Below the pieces are notes generated by a model. The model saw nothing but the letters and a program-made list of their open reading frames with translations. It was not told the DNA's origin and searched no databases. From Arthrobacter sp. efr-133-TYG-118 (GTDB taxonomy: Bacteria; Actinomycetota; Actinomycetes; Actinomycetales; Micrococcaceae), in the NCBI RefSeq assembly GCF_030209755.1, contig NZ_JARVRH010000005.1, positions 1-64,000 on the forward strand: a stretch of DNA of 64,000 bases. The letters run 5' to 3'. Positions within the stretch are counted from its first letter, which is position 1, and every line of letters begins with the position of its first letter. Shown in pieces: positions 33,971 through 44,237 of this stretch. A program made the position numbers and the translations under genes.

Positions 33971-35089
33971 ATGACTACGACTCCCACCCAGCAGCTTTCC
34001 GACGCCGGTGTGTCCATCTGGCTTGACGACCTTTCCCGGGAACGCCTGTCCAGCGGCAGCCTGCAGAAGCTGATCGAAGAGAAGAACGTGGTTGGCGTCA
34101 CCACCAACCCGTCCATCTTCCACGCCGCCATTACCGCAGGCAGCGACTACGACGCCGTGATTGCCGAAGAGGCCGCCAAGGGCGCCACCGTCGAAGAAAC
34201 TGTCTTCGAGATCACCACCCGCGACGTTGCCGACGCGTGCGACCTCTTCGCCCCGGTCGCGGCAGCGAGCAAGGGCGTCGACGGCCGTGTCTCCATCGAG
34301 GTGGACCCCCGCCTGGCATGGGACACCGAAGGCACCATCGCCGAGGCCAAGCACCTGTACAAGAAGGTCAACAAGGACAACGTCCACATCAAGATCCCGG
34401 CAACCCTCGAAGGCCTCGCCGCCATCACGGCAACCCTGGCCGAAGGCATCAGCGTCAACGTGACCCTGATCTTCTCCCTGGAGCGCTACCGCGCCGTCAT
34501 CAACGCCTTCCAGTCCGGCCTCGAGCTGGCCAAGGAAAACGGCCACGACCTCTCCAAGATCCACTCCGTGGCGTCGTTCTTCGTTTCCCGCGTGGACTCC
34601 GAGATCGACAAGCGCCTCAATGCCATCGGCACCGATGAAGCGAAGGCCCTCAAGGGCAAGGCAGGCGTTGCCAACGCCCGCCTGGCGTACCAGGTTTACG
34701 AAGAGCTGTTCTCCACCGAGCGCTGGGCAGTCCTGGCCACAGCCGGCGCGCTCCCGCAGCGCCCGCTGTGGGCTTCGACCGGTGTGAAGGACCCGGCCTA
34801 CCCGGACACCCTGTACGTCACCGAGCTGGTCGCCGCCGGCGTCGTCAACACCATGCCGGAAAAGACCCTCGACGCCACGTTCGACCACGGCGTTGTCACC
34901 GGTGACACCGTCTCCGGAACCTACGAGGAAGCAAACAGCGTCCTCAACGCACTGGAAGGCCTGGGCATCTCCTACAACGACGTCGTCGCAATCCTCGAAT
35001 CCGAGGGCCTGGACAAGTTCGTCGCCAGCTGGAAGGAACTTCTGGCCGACGTCGAAGGCGCCCTCGCCTCTGCACGGAAGGCTTCCTAA
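33971..35089 (+). CDS. tal: Transaldolase
   Basis: 372 residues, the long actinobacterial/cyanobacterial type. An AAGGAG ribosome site precedes the ATG. The N-terminus has [12 protein letters not shown] and [13 protein letters not shown], and the Schiff-base lysine is probably K141 in [29 protein letters not shown] follows. It transfers dihydroxyacetone units between sedoheptulose-7-P and glyceraldehyde-3-P. It is immediately followed by pgi (5 bp). In some bacteria these two are fused as one Tal-Pgi polypeptide of about this combined size. Confidence 0.96.
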   Translation: MTTTPTQQLSDAGVSIWLDDLSRERLSSGSLQKLIEEKNVVGVTTNPSIFHAAITAGSDYDAVIAEEAAKGATVEETVFEITTRDVADACDLFAPVAAASKGVDGRVSIEVDPRLAWDTEGTIAEAKHLYKKVNKDNVHIKIPATLEGLAAITATLAEGISVNVTLIFSLERYRAVINAFQSGLELAKENGHDLSKIHSVASFFVSRVDSEIDKRLNAIGTDEAKALKGKAGVANARLAYQVYEELFSTERWAVLATAGALPQRPLWASTGVKDPAYPDTLYVTELVAAGVVNTMPEKTLDATFDHGVVTGDTVSGTYEEANSVLNALEGLGISYNDVVAILESEGLDKFVASWKELLADVEGALASARKAS

Positions 35090-35094
35090 CCCAC

Positions 35095-36726
35095 ATGAGC
35101 ACTCTCAGCTACGACGCCAGCGGTGCTGCGCAGCAGGCCATTGAGCAGCACATCCCGGCACTTGTCGAAGACCGGATTGCCACGAGGATTTTCGCGAAGG
35201 ACCACACTCTGTGGGGTCCCGACGCGGAGTCCGAATCCGCCATCCGTCTCGGATGGGTGGAAGCGGCAACCGTTTCCCAGCCCTTGGTCGAAGGAATCCT
35301 GGAACTCCGGGATGCCCTCCGGGCCGAAGGCGTCTCCCGCATTGTCCTGTGTGGCATGGGCGGCTCTTCACTTGCCCCCGAGGTCATTGCCGGCACCGCT
35401 GGCGTCGAGCTGACCGTGCTGGACAGCACAGACCCCGAACAGGTCGGTGCTGCCCTCGCGGACCGCTTGGCCGAGACCGCCATCGTGGTCTCTTCCAAGT
35501 CAGGCTCCACCGTGGAAACCGACTCACAGCGACGGGTATTCGAGCAGGCCTTCACCGAGGCCGGCATCGATGCCAAGAGCCGGATCGTCATCGTGACCGA
35601 TCCCGGTTCCCCTCTGGACAAGGCCTCCCGTGAAGCCGGCTACCGTGCCGTCTTCAATGCCGACCCGAACGTCGGAGGCCGCTTTTCGGCGCTGACGGCT
35701 TTCGGATTGGTCCCGAGTGGCCTCGCCGGAGTCGACATCCAGGCATTCCTGGATGAGGCCGAGGAAGCTGCGGAAATCCTCAACGAGGACTCCCCCGAAA
35801 ACATCGGGCTCCGGCTCGGTGCTGCGCTCGGCGGAACCACCCCGTTGCGCAACAAGATCGTCATCGTCGAAGACGGTTCCGGAATCGTCGGATTTGCGGA
35901 CTGGGCCGAGCAGCTCATTGCCGAGTCCACCGGCAAGCTCGGCACGGGGGTTCTGCCGGTTGTTGCAGGTCCTGCGGCGCCCGAGGTCAGCAGCGGCGCG
36001 GAAGACGTCCTGGTGGTCCGCCTTGTCGGTGCGGAATCCGACGTCGAACTCGGTGAAAACGAGGCCGCGATCGCCGGTGGCCTGGCCACCCAGATGTTCG
36101 TCTGGGAATTCGCTACCGCGGTCGCAGGGCGCCTGCTCGGCATCAACCCCTTTGACCAGCCCGACGTCGAGGCAGCCAAGATCGCCGCGCGCGGACTTTT
36201 GGACGCGCGTCCCGAGCCGACGCCGGCGAACTTCGTCGACGGCGCGATCGAGGTCCGCGGTGGTGCGTGGCTCGGCGACGCGGCAACGGCGGCCGACGCC
36301 GTCAAGGCGCTCCTCGGCGAACTCGGCACGGACGGCTACCTCAGCGTGCAGGCATATTTCGACCGGATCGCGTTCGCGCAGCTGGAAGGCATCCGCGACG
36401 AACTCGCCGGCGTCAGCGGCCGTCCGGTCACTTTCGGCTGGGGTCCGCGCTTCCTGCACTCCACCGGACAGTTCCACAAGGGCGGGCCGGCCATCGGTTC
36501 GTTCCTGCAGGTGACGGCTTCTGCGACCGGCGATATCGCCATTCCGGAGCGGCCGTTTACTTTCGGTCAGCTGATTGCGGCCCAGGCGGCCGGCGATGCC
36601 CAGGTTCTTGAGAACCACGGCCGTCCGGTCCTGCGGCTGCACCTCACGGATCGTGGGGCCGGCGTTGCCCAGCTCCAGGACATTGTCGCCGCGTTGGCCG
36701 GCCAGGCCAGCGCGCTCGAAAGCTAA
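35095..36726 (+). CDS. pgi: Glucose-6-phosphate isomerase
   Basis: 543 residues. SIS-domain features are VLCGMGGSSLAPEVIAG near 85 and VVSSKSGSTVETDSQRR near 125, with a downstream WGPRFLHSTGQFHKGGP segment. The sequence is of the divergent kind found as the C-terminal half of bifunctional transaldolase/isomerase enzymes rather than the E. coli type. It interconverts glucose-6-P and fructose-6-P, joining glycolysis to the pentose phosphate genes around it. Starts 5 bp after tal. Confidence 0.93.
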   Translation: MSTLSYDASGAAQQAIEQHIPALVEDRIATRIFAKDHTLWGPDAESESAIRLGWVEAATVSQPLVEGILELRDALRAEGVSRIVLCGMGGSSLAPEVIAGTAGVELTVLDSTDPEQVGAALADRLAETAIVVSSKSGSTVETDSQRRVFEQAFTEAGIDAKSRIVIVTDPGSPLDKASREAGYRAVFNADPNVGGRFSALTAFGLVPSGLAGVDIQAFLDEAEEAAEILNEDSPENIGLRLGAALGGTTPLRNKIVIVEDGSGIVGFADWAEQLIAESTGKLGTGVLPVVAGPAAPEVSSGAEDVLVVRLVGAESDVELGENEAAIAGGLATQMFVWEFATAVAGRLLGINPFDQPDVEAAKIAARGLLDARPEPTPANFVDGAIEVRGGAWLGDAATAADAVKALLGELGTDGYLSVQAYFDRIAFAQLEGIRDELAGVSGRPVTFGWGPRFLHSTGQFHKGGPAIGSFLQVTASATGDIAIPERPFTFGQLIAAQAAGDAQVLENHGRPVLRLHLTDRGAGVAQLQDIVAALAGQASALES

Positions 36727-36741
36727 GGCACAAACCCAAAC

Positions 36742-38307
36742 ATGCCAGAAACTGAAATCGGTTACCGGTCCACCGGAAAGGCAAGCCACCGCAATCCCCT
36801 CCGGGATCCGCGCGACCGGCGCCTGAACCGCATCGCAGGGCCTTCGTCATTGGTGTTCTTCGGAGTCACCGGTGACCTCGCCCGCAAGAAACTCATGCCG
36901 GCGGTCTACGACCTCGCCAACCGCGGGCTGTTGCCGCCGAGCTTCGCGCTCGTCGGTTTCGGCCGGCGGGACTGGAGCAACGAGGACTTCGCGGACGAGG
37001 TCAAGGAGAACGTCAGGGCGCACTCCCGCACCCCGTTCGACGACGCCGTCTGGAACCAGCTCTCCGAGGGCATCCGCTTCGTCCAGGGGGAGTTCGACGA
37101 CGATCAGGCGTTCAAGCGCCTCAGCGCCACACTTGACGAGCTCGATGAGACCCGCGGCACGCGCGGCAATCATGGTTTCTACCTGTCCATTCCGCCCAAG
37201 GCCTTCGAGCAGGTCTGCCAGCAGCTCTCCAAGCACGGACTGGCGCAGGCCGGCGACGGCCAGTGGCGCCGCGTGGTCATCGAGAAGCCCTTCGGCCACG
37301 ACCTGGAATCCGCGCGCAAGCTCAACGACATCGTCGAGTCCGTCTTCCCGCCCGACGCGGTCTTCCGGATCGATCACTACCTGGGCAAGGAAACGGTCCA
37401 GAACATCCTGGCGCTGCGCTTCGCCAACCAGCTGTTCGAACCTTTGTGGAACGCCAACTACGTTGACCACGTCCAGATCACCATGGCCGAGGACATCGGC
37501 ACCGGCGGGCGTGCCGGTTATTACGACGGCGTCGGCGCGGCCCGCGACGTCATCCAGAACCACCTCCTGCAGCTGCTCGCCCTGACGGCCATGGAAGAGC
37601 CCATCTCCTTCAACGCCGATGACCTGCGTGCGGAAAAGGAAAAGGTCCTGGCAGCGGTCAGGCTCCCCGACGACCTGTCCACCCACTCGGCCCGCGGGCA
37701 GTTCACCGGCGGCTGGCAGGGCGGGGAACTGGTCCAGGGCTACCTCGAGGAAGACGGCATCCCGGCCGATTCCAAGACCGAAACCTATGCGGCCATCCGC
37801 CTGGACATCAACACCCGGCGCTGGGCCGGGGCGCCGTTCTACCTGAGGGCCGGCAAACGCCTGGGCCGGCGCGTCACGGAGATCGCCGTGGTCTTCAAGC
37901 GCGCGCCCAACCTGCTCTTCCGCGGCCACGGCGAGGACGACTTCGGCCAGAACGCCGTGGTCATCCGGGTCCAGCCCGACGAGGGCGCCACGATCCGCTT
38001 CGGCTCCAAGGTCCCGGGCACGCAGATGGAAGTCCGCGACGTGACCATGGACTTCGGCTACGGACACTCGTTCACCGAGTCCAGCCCCGAAGCGTACGAA
38101 CGCCTCATCCTGGACGTCTTGCTGGGCGAGCCGCCGCTCTTCCCGCGGCACCAGGAAGTCGAGGAGTCCTGGAAGATCCTGGACCCCTTCGAGGACTACT
38201 GGGCCGGGCTCGACGAACAGCCCGAACCCTATGCCCCCGGCAGCTGGGGGCCGGCCTCGGCCGACGAGCTGCTTGCCCGCGACGGACGAACCTGGAGAAG
38301 GCCATGA
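36742..38307 (+). CDS. zwf: Glucose-6-phosphate 1-dehydrogenase
   Basis: 521 residues. The dinucleotide motif FFGVTGDLARKKLMPAVYDL is at 39-58 and the active-site RIDHYLGKE at 209-217 (H212 and K216 in substrate binding). KPFGHDLESA and MEVRDVTMDFGYGHSF also match. The enzyme oxidises glucose-6-P to 6-phosphogluconolactone, producing NADPH. An N-terminal extension of ~35 residues precedes the Rossmann fold. Followed by opcA with a 4-bp ATGA overlap, whose product is its assembly/activation factor in actinobacteria. Confidence 0.97.
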   Translation: MPETEIGYRSTGKASHRNPLRDPRDRRLNRIAGPSSLVFFGVTGDLARKKLMPAVYDLANRGLLPPSFALVGFGRRDWSNEDFADEVKENVRAHSRTPFDDAVWNQLSEGIRFVQGEFDDDQAFKRLSATLDELDETRGTRGNHGFYLSIPPKAFEQVCQQLSKHGLAQAGDGQWRRVVIEKPFGHDLESARKLNDIVESVFPPDAVFRIDHYLGKETVQNILALRFANQLFEPLWNANYVDHVQITMAEDIGTGGRAGYYDGVGAARDVIQNHLLQLLALTAMEEPISFNADDLRAEKEKVLAAVRLPDDLSTHSARGQFTGGWQGGELVQGYLEEDGIPADSKTETYAAIRLDINTRRWAGAPFYLRAGKRLGRRVTEIAVVFKRAPNLLFRGHGEDDFGQNAVVIRVQPDEGATIRFGSKVPGTQMEVRDVTMDFGYGHSFTESSPEAYERLILDVLLGEPPLFPRHQEVEESWKILDPFEDYWAGLDEQPEPYAPGSWGPASADELLARDGRTWRRP

Positions 38308-39227
38308 TCGTAGATCTTCCCGATACCACCACCTCCAAGATCTCCAAGAAGATCACCTCCCTGCGCGAGCAGGGAGGTGTGATCGCCCTTGGACGCGTCC
38401 TGACCCTTGTCGTCGTCACGAAGTCCGGTCTCGAGGAAGAAGCCATCGAGGCAGCCAACGAGGCCAGCCGCGAACACCCCTGCCGCATCATCGTCCTCGC
38501 GGACGCCGGCAGCGAAGCGCCCAACCGCCTCGACGCCCAGATCCGCGTGGGCGGGGACGCCGGCGCATCGGAGGTCATCGTCCTGCGCGGTTACGGCGAG
38601 CTCGCCAAGGAAAGCGAATCCCTCGTCGCGGCACTGCTGCTGCCGGACGCGCCGATCGTGGCCTGGTGGCCGCACGGCGCCCCCGAGAACGCCTGCGAGA
38701 CCTCTATCGGACGCATCGCGCACCGCCGCATCACGGACTCCGCGAACGAGGCCGACCCCGCGGCGGCACTGGCCCGGATCCGGAAAACGTACCGGGCCGG
38801 CGACACCGACCTCGCCTGGACACGCCTGACCAACTGGCGCCTGCAACTCGCCGCGGCCCTGGACCAGGTCGACGAATCCCCCGTCACGGCCATCGCCGTC
38901 GAGGGCGCTTCGGACTCACCCAGCACCCTGCTGCTGGCCGCCTGGCTCACCCTGTTCCTCGACGCACCGGTCCAGATCGTCGCCGACCCGGCAGGAACAG
39001 GCATCCGCAGGGTACGGCTGAGCCGCGCCACCGGCGACGTCCAGCTGGTCCGTCCCGGCCTCACCATCGCGGAACTGACCCAGCCGGGCCAGCCCGCCCA
39101 GCGGATATCCCTGCCACGCCGCAGCCTGCGGGACTGCCTCGCCGAAGAACTGCGCCGCCTTGATCCGGACGATGTCTTCGGAGAAGTGATTACTATGGGA
39201 CTGCCCCGAACCAATAGCAAGGAGTGA
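38304..39227 (+). CDS. opcA: Glucose-6-phosphate dehydrogenase assembly protein OpcA
   Basis: 307 residues. MIVDLPDTTTSKISKKITSL at the start and LLLPDAPIVAWWPHGAPENA in the middle are hallmark OpcA sequences, with SPSTLLLAAWLTLFL later. OpcA is required for G6PDH activity in cyanobacteria and actinobacteria, where it modulates the enzyme in response to redox state. It overlaps zwf by 4 bp upstream and pgl by 4 bp downstream (GTGA), consistent with stoichiometric translation. Confidence 0.96.
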   Translation: MIVDLPDTTTSKISKKITSLREQGGVIALGRVLTLVVVTKSGLEEEAIEAANEASREHPCRIIVLADAGSEAPNRLDAQIRVGGDAGASEVIVLRGYGELAKESESLVAALLLPDAPIVAWWPHGAPENACETSIGRIAHRRITDSANEADPAAALARIRKTYRAGDTDLAWTRLTNWRLQLAAALDQVDESPVTAIAVEGASDSPSTLLLAAWLTLFLDAPVQIVADPAGTGIRRVRLSRATGDVQLVRPGLTIAELTQPGQPAQRISLPRRSLRDCLAEELRRLDPDDVFGEVITMGLPRTNSKE

Positions 39228-40054
39228 CTGTCCCAGTGAGCGCTGACCCCAGAGTAAGCATCCATCCCGACTCCGCCGTCCTTATGGCCGCAATCGCAGC
39301 ACGGCTCATCACCAAGCTGGTGGACGTCCAGGACAAGCACGGCGAAGCGACTGTGGTCCTCACCGGCGGAACCGTGGGCATCGGCACCCTGAAAGCGGTT
39401 GCCGACTCGCCCGCGGCGCCCGCCGTTGACTGGTCCCGGGTGAACTTCTGGTGGGGTGACGAGCGCTTCGTTGGCAAGGACAGCACCGACCGCAACACCG
39501 TGCAGGCGCGTGAGGCACTGCTCTCAAGCCTGCCGGTGGACCCGGACCGCGTGCACGAACCGGGTTCATCGGATGAGTTCGCCACCGCGGACGAGGCCGC
39601 AGCGGACTACGCGGCCCGGCTCAAAGCTGCTGCCGAAGCCGAGCACGCCGCGGACACTTCGGACAATCGTTCCGAGGAGGCCGGCGAGTTGCCTCGTTTC
39701 GACATCCTGCTGCTCGGTGTGGGTCCGGATGCGCACATTGCCTCGCTCTTCCCGGAGCAGGCGGGTATCCGCGTGAAGGACCGTACGGTCGTGGGGGTCG
39801 AGAACTCCCCCAAGCCACCGCCGTCGAGGATTTCGCTGACGCTGCCCGCCATCAACTCAGCCCAGGAAATCTGGATGGTTGTGGCAGGCGAGGACAAAGC
39901 CGGAGCCGTGGGACTGGCCCTCGCCGGGGCCAACCCGGTCCAGGTTCCCGCCTCCGGTCCTAGTGGCCGCTCGAGGACCCTATGGCTCATCGATGAGAAT
40001 GCAGCCTCACGTGTCCCCCAGCAGCTCGTCCGTAAGGACCCCGCGGGCGCGTAA
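39224..40054 (+). CDS. pgl: 6-phosphogluconolactonase
   Basis: 276 residues (DevB type) from the GTG at 39224; a GTG at 39236 is an alternative. VLTGGTVGIGTL, NFWWGDERFV and LLGVGPDAHIASLFPEQ are the conserved sugar-phosphate isomerase-like motifs. It hydrolyses the lactone made by G6PDH. Residues 127-150 are an Ala/Glu/Asp-rich insertion typical of actinobacterial Pgl. The last 48 bp run antisense over the 3' end of rbpA. Confidence 0.94.
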   Translation: MTVPVSADPRVSIHPDSAVLMAAIAARLITKLVDVQDKHGEATVVLTGGTVGIGTLKAVADSPAAPAVDWSRVNFWWGDERFVGKDSTDRNTVQAREALLSSLPVDPDRVHEPGSSDEFATADEAAADYAARLKAAAEAEHAADTSDNRSEEAGELPRFDILLLGVGPDAHIASLFPEQAGIRVKDRTVVGVENSPKPPPSRISLTLPAINSAQEIWMVVAGEDKAGAVGLALAGANPVQVPASGPSGRSRTLWLIDENAASRVPQQLVRKDPAGA

Positions 40055-40402
40055 CCGCTTGAGCGCTCCGGCCAGGACAATTTCCGCGTCCTGGCTGGAG
40101 CGTCTTTCTTTAACGTAGTCCAGATGGCTCTTGAAGACTTCTTCGTCGGCGCGTTCCATGGTGGCTTCGGCCTGTTCGCGGACGGCAACCAGGCCGCATT
40201 TCGGGCAGTCCCACCGGATCGGGATTTGATCCTCCGGGAGCTTAACGAAAACAAGCCGCGTCTCATGTCCCTTGGCGCACCAATAGGGAACACGAATACG
40301 CGGCAAGCTCTCGCCACCAACAGAGTCGGGTTGGTTCCTCGGGGCCGATCCAGCTGTTACGCCGGCACGTGTGCCCCGGAATCCTGAAGTACCATGAACC
40401 AT
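40007..40402 (-). CDS. rbpA: RNA polymerase-binding protein RbpA
   Basis: 131 residues. The RbpA core domain has PYWCAKGHETRLVFVKLPEDQIPIRWDCPKCG with paired cysteines, followed by the basic linker and sigma-interaction domain VKERRSSQDAEIVLAGALKRLR. It binds RNA polymerase and group I/II sigma factors and stabilises the open complex; it is confined to actinobacteria. The start has AAGGGG upstream. Its coding end overlaps pgl by 48 bp in convergent orientation, so the two mRNAs are complementary at their 3' ends. Confidence 0.97.
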   Translation of the reverse strand: MVHGTSGFRGTRAGVTAGSAPRNQPDSVGGESLPRIRVPYWCAKGHETRLVFVKLPEDQIPIRWDCPKCGLVAVREQAEATMERADEEVFKSHLDYVKERRSSQDAEIVLAGALKRLRARGVLTDELLGDT

Positions 40403-40423
40403 CGTCGATCCCCTTGAGAGTTC

Positions 40424-40459
40424 GGCTGCATGGCGCTGAAGGCCATGCAGCCTAGTCTA
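40424..40459 (-). promoter_or_regulatory. rbpA leader hairpin and -10 boxes
   Basis: A perfect 11-bp inverted repeat GGCTGCATGGC/GCCATGCAGCC (40424-40434 with 40442-40452, 7-nt loop) abuts overlapping minus-strand -10 candidates TAGACT (40459-40454) and TAGGCT (40454-40449). It may be the rbpA 5' leader or a terminator for the secG transcript; there is no T-run. Confidence 0.45.
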
Positions 40460-40501
40460 ATGAGAGGACACCTCTAGTGCGAGGATCCGACGGCGGCAGT
40501 G

Positions 40502-40759
40502 CTAGGAGTCTCCGCCCGTGGTGAAACGCATGATGAGGCCAAGTCCAATGATCACGACGCCCCAAGTGCAGCCCAAGACGATGGTGAAGCGGTTGAGGTT
40601 TCGCTCTGCGACACCTGAAGAACTCAATCCCGAGCTCATGCCACCGCCAAACATATCGGACAACCCGCCGCCACGCCCCTTGTGGAGGAGGATGAGCAGC
40701 GTCAGCAGGAGGCTGGTGATGCCCAGCAGGATCTGCAGAATGACTTGAAGAACGTCCAC
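40502..40759 (-). CDS. secG: Preprotein translocase subunit SecG
   Basis: 85 residues, two transmembrane helices (about 4-25 and 58-78) joined by a Gly/Ser-rich loop with KGRGGGLSDMFGGGMSSG, the SecG signature. It assists SecYE-mediated protein export. It ends the gap-pgk-tpiA-secG series, 47 bp after tpiA, the conserved actinobacterial order. Confidence 0.95.
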   Translation of the reverse strand: MDVLQVILQILLGITSLLLTLLILLHKGRGGGLSDMFGGGMSSGLSSSGVAERNLNRFTIVLGCTWGVVIIGLGLIMRFTTGGDS

Positions 40760-40806
40760 GACGGCCTTTCAGAAGAACGGAAAACGGGAGCGGAACCTAA
40801 AACGGA

Positions 40807-41622
40807 CTAAGCCGCGCTGAGGTGGCTCTCGAACCTGACAATGTTAGCAAACTCGGCGGGGTCGAGGCTCGCGCCACCCACCAGCAGCCCGTCGACGTCG
40901 CTCTCAGCCATGATCGCTGCCGCATTGTTGGCCTTGACCGAACCGCCGTAGAGGAGCCGGGTCTTGGCAGCCACGGCATCGTCGAACAAGGATGCGAGCT
41001 CTGAACGGATCGCGGCGCACATCTCCTGTGCGTCTTCGGGACCCGCGACTTCGCCCGTCCCGATGGCCCAGACAGGCTCGTACGCGACAACCAGATCGCT
41101 TGCCTGATCTGCGGAGAGGCCGTCGACGCCGGCGCGCAACTGGGCCAGCGTGTGCTCAACGTGGGTGCCGGCCTGGCGGACCTCAAGGCCCTCGCCGACA
41201 CACAGGACCGGCGTGACGTCGTGGCGGAAGGCTGCTTTGACCTTCGCGTTGAGTACCTGGTCGTCCTCGTTGTGGATGGTGCGGCGTTCGCTGTGGCCCA
41301 CCAGGACGTAGGCGCAACCGAGCTTGTTGAGGAACTGGCCGGAGATATCGCCGGTGTAGGCTCCGGAGTCGAACTGTGAAAGGTCTTGTCCGCCGTAGAC
41401 GACGTCCAGTTCGTCGCCCTGGACGAGGGTCTGCACACCGCGGAGGTCGGTAAAGGGCGGGAAGACCGAAACCTCCACCCGGCCGTAGTCGTGCTTGGCG
41501 TCGGAGAGAGTCCATGCCAGCTTCTGCAGCAGGGTGATGCCCTGGACGTGGTCCATGTTCATCTTCCAGTTGCCGGCAATGAAGGGCTTGCGGATGAAGT
41601 TTCCGTTGGCAGAAGTTGTCAC
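40807..41622 (-). CDS. tpiA: Triose-phosphate isomerase
   Basis: 271 residues. Conserved sites are [11 protein letters not shown] (Lys at the substrate site), [10 protein letters not shown] with the catalytic His, and [12 protein letters not shown] with the catalytic Glu; the phosphate-binding loop [11 protein letters not shown] is intact. It interconverts dihydroxyacetone-P and glyceraldehyde-3-P. It lies downstream of pgk with a large hairpin in the 82-bp gap. Confidence 0.97.
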   Translation of the reverse strand: MTTSANGNFIRKPFIAGNWKMNMDHVQGITLLQKLAWTLSDAKHDYGRVEVSVFPPFTDLRGVQTLVQGDELDVVYGGQDLSQFDSGAYTGDISGQFLNKLGCAYVLVGHSERRTIHNEDDQVLNAKVKAAFRHDVTPVLCVGEGLEVRQAGTHVEHTLAQLRAGVDGLSADQASDLVVAYEPVWAIGTGEVAGPEDAQEMCAAIRSELASLFDDAVAAKTRLLYGGSVKANNAAAIMAESDVDGLLVGGASLDPAEFANIVRFESHLSAA

Positions 41623-41653
41623 GTGTGCTCCAAAGATGCGTTGAGATAGGGAA

Positions 41654-41695
41654 GCCGGCGGGGCGCTTGCCTTCCAGGAAGGGCGCCCCGCCGGC
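41654..41695 (-). other. Strong stem-loop between pgk and tpiA
   Basis: A perfect 13-bp stem (GCCGGCGGGGCGC, 41654-41666, with 41683-41695) surrounds a 16-nt loop that itself has CTTCC/GGAAG pairing. No T-run follows, so it may be a processing or stabilising element, or partial terminator, inside the glycolytic transcript. Confidence 0.6.
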
Positions 41696-41704
41696 TGTGT
41701 AGCC

Positions 41705-42931
41705 TTAGCGGTCCAGAACGCTCAGGCCGGGAAGATCCTTGCCTTCAAGGTATTCCAGGCTGGCGCCGCCGCCGGTGGAAATGTGTCCGAACTGGGAGTC
41801 CGCGAAGCCGAGGGTCCGGACGGCTGCGGCGGAGTCGCCGCCGCCCACCACGGTGAATGCCGGCGTCTCGGTCAAAGCCTGGGCGATGGCACGGGTGCCG
41901 CCCGAGAAGGCTTCGAATTCAAAGACGCCCATGGGCCCGTTCCAGAACACGGTCTTGGCGGCCTTGATCTGCTCGGCGAAAGCCGCTGCTGATACCGGTC
42001 CGATGTCCAGGCCAATGCCTGAGGCCCCGAACGAGCTGTCCTCGATCGCGTCCGCGGCGACCACTTCGTGTTCGGCGTCAGCGGCGAAGCGGCTGGCGAC
42101 CACGACGTCGGTGGGGATGACGAAGGCGGTGCCGGCGTCGGAGGCGCGCTTGAGGTAGTCCTGGACCACGGGGATCTGGTCAGCTTCGAGCAAGCTGCCC
42201 GCGACCTTGTGACCAACCGCTGCGAGGAACGTAAACAGCATTCCGCCACCGACGAGGATGGTGTCAGCCTTGCCCAGGAGGTTGTCGATCACGGCGAGCT
42301 TGTCCGAGACCTTGGAGCCGCCCAGAACCACGACGTATGGGCGCTGGGTATCCGTGGTGAGTTTGCGCAGGACCTCCACCTCGGTGTGGACGAGGTCCCC
42401 CTGGTAGGAAGGAAGCTTCGTGGCGATGTCGTAAACGCTGGCGTGCTTGCGGTGGACGGCACCGAAGGCGTCATCCACGAAGGCTCCGTTGTCGCCGGTC
42501 AGCGCCACGAGTTCATCGGCGAAGGCGCCGCGCTCGGCGTCGTCCTTGCTGGTTTCGCGGGCATCGAAGCGGACGTTCTCCAGGACGAGGACGTCTCCAT
42601 CGCCCAGCGACGCGGCCAACTCCTTGGCGGACCCGCCAACGGTGTCGTCCGCAAGCTGGACCTTGAATGGCGCGAGCTCCGCCAGCCGCGCTACCGCGGG
42701 CTTGAGCGAATACTTGGCCTCGGGAGAGCCCTTGGGGCGTCCCAGGTGGGCCGTGACGAGCACGCGGGCACCGGCGTCCGAGAGCTTTTCGATGACCGGG
42801 AGGGAGGCCTTGATGCGGCCGTCGTCGGTCACTGTAGAGCCGTCGAGCGGCACATTCAGGTCACTTCTGACAAGAATGTACCGCCCGCGGACACCTTCAG
42901 CGATCAGTTCGTTGAGGGTGTGAGAAGTCAT
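41705..42931 (-). CDS. pgk: Phosphoglycerate kinase
   Basis: 408 residues. [20 protein letters not shown], the [14 protein letters not shown] arm and the C-terminal [13 protein letters not shown]...[15 protein letters not shown] are canonical. It transfers phosphate from 1,3-bisphosphoglycerate to ADP. Only 9 bp separate it from gap. The gap stop codon forms part of a TAGGGT 6 nt upstream of the pgk ATG, which could be a weak ribosome site or a -10 of an extra leaderless promoter. Confidence 0.97.
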   Translation of the reverse strand: MTSHTLNELIAEGVRGRYILVRSDLNVPLDGSTVTDDGRIKASLPVIEKLSDAGARVLVTAHLGRPKGSPEAKYSLKPAVARLAELAPFKVQLADDTVGGSAKELAASLGDGDVLVLENVRFDARETSKDDAERGAFADELVALTGDNGAFVDDAFGAVHRKHASVYDIATKLPSYQGDLVHTEVEVLRKLTTDTQRPYVVVLGGSKVSDKLAVIDNLLGKADTILVGGGMLFTFLAAVGHKVAGSLLEADQIPVVQDYLKRASDAGTAFVIPTDVVVASRFAADAEHEVVAADAIEDSSFGASGIGLDIGPVSAAAFAEQIKAAKTVFWNGPMGVFEFEAFSGGTRAIAQALTETPAFTVVGGGDSAAAVRTLGFADSQFGHISTGGGASLEYLEGKDLPGLSVLDR

Positions 42932-42940
42932 GTGTCTACC

Positions 42941-44044
<1,104 letters not shown>

Positions 44045-44119
44045 TTATCAGATCGGAGGGCGACCAGCCACATTGCTGAAGGCTAACCGCCTTCCGTGAC
44101 CCATCTTACGTTTAACTAC

Positions 44120-44147
44120 GTCTGCCCCCGCAACTGCGGGGGCAGAC
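44120..44147 (-). terminator. Hairpin after sodA
   Basis: GTCTGCCCCCG pairs perfectly with CGGGGGCAGAC around a 6-nt loop, about 90 bp downstream of the sodA stop. No T-run. Confidence 0.5.
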
Positions 44148-44167
44148 AATCCGGTATTTGGGCGAAA

Positions 44168-44183
44168 TTCACCTGAATGTGAA
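44168..44183. promoter_or_regulatory. Dyad TTCAC-N6-GTGAA between sodA and gap
   Basis: TTCAC at 44168-44172 and GTGAA at 44179-44183 form a perfect short inverted repeat. It lies between the sodA stop and the gap promoter region; candidate operator for gap. Its half-sites are oriented opposite to a CRP/GlxR site. Elsewhere in 43952-44237, minus-strand TAAGAT and GATAAT are -10 candidates for gap. Confidence 0.3.
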
Positions 44184-44237
44184 GTTTGTTACATCCCTGT
44201 GTATTCCGCGTCACTCACCGATTCGGGACGGAGTTCC

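Noticed and set aside
33233..34888. 551-codon minus-strand frame opposite tkt and tal
   Set aside because: Shadow of two certain genes; Gly/Val/Asp-rich translation without motifs.
40403..40501. SigR-type (GGAAT-N18-GTT) promoter for rbpA, as in Streptomyces
   Set aside because: No GGAAT/GTT pair with the right spacing is present; only TAGACT/TAGGCT boxes are seen.
44168..44183. GlxR/CRP site upstream of gap
   Set aside because: The half-sites are TTCAC...GTGAA, the reverse orientation of TGTGA...TCACA, so the consensus is not met.
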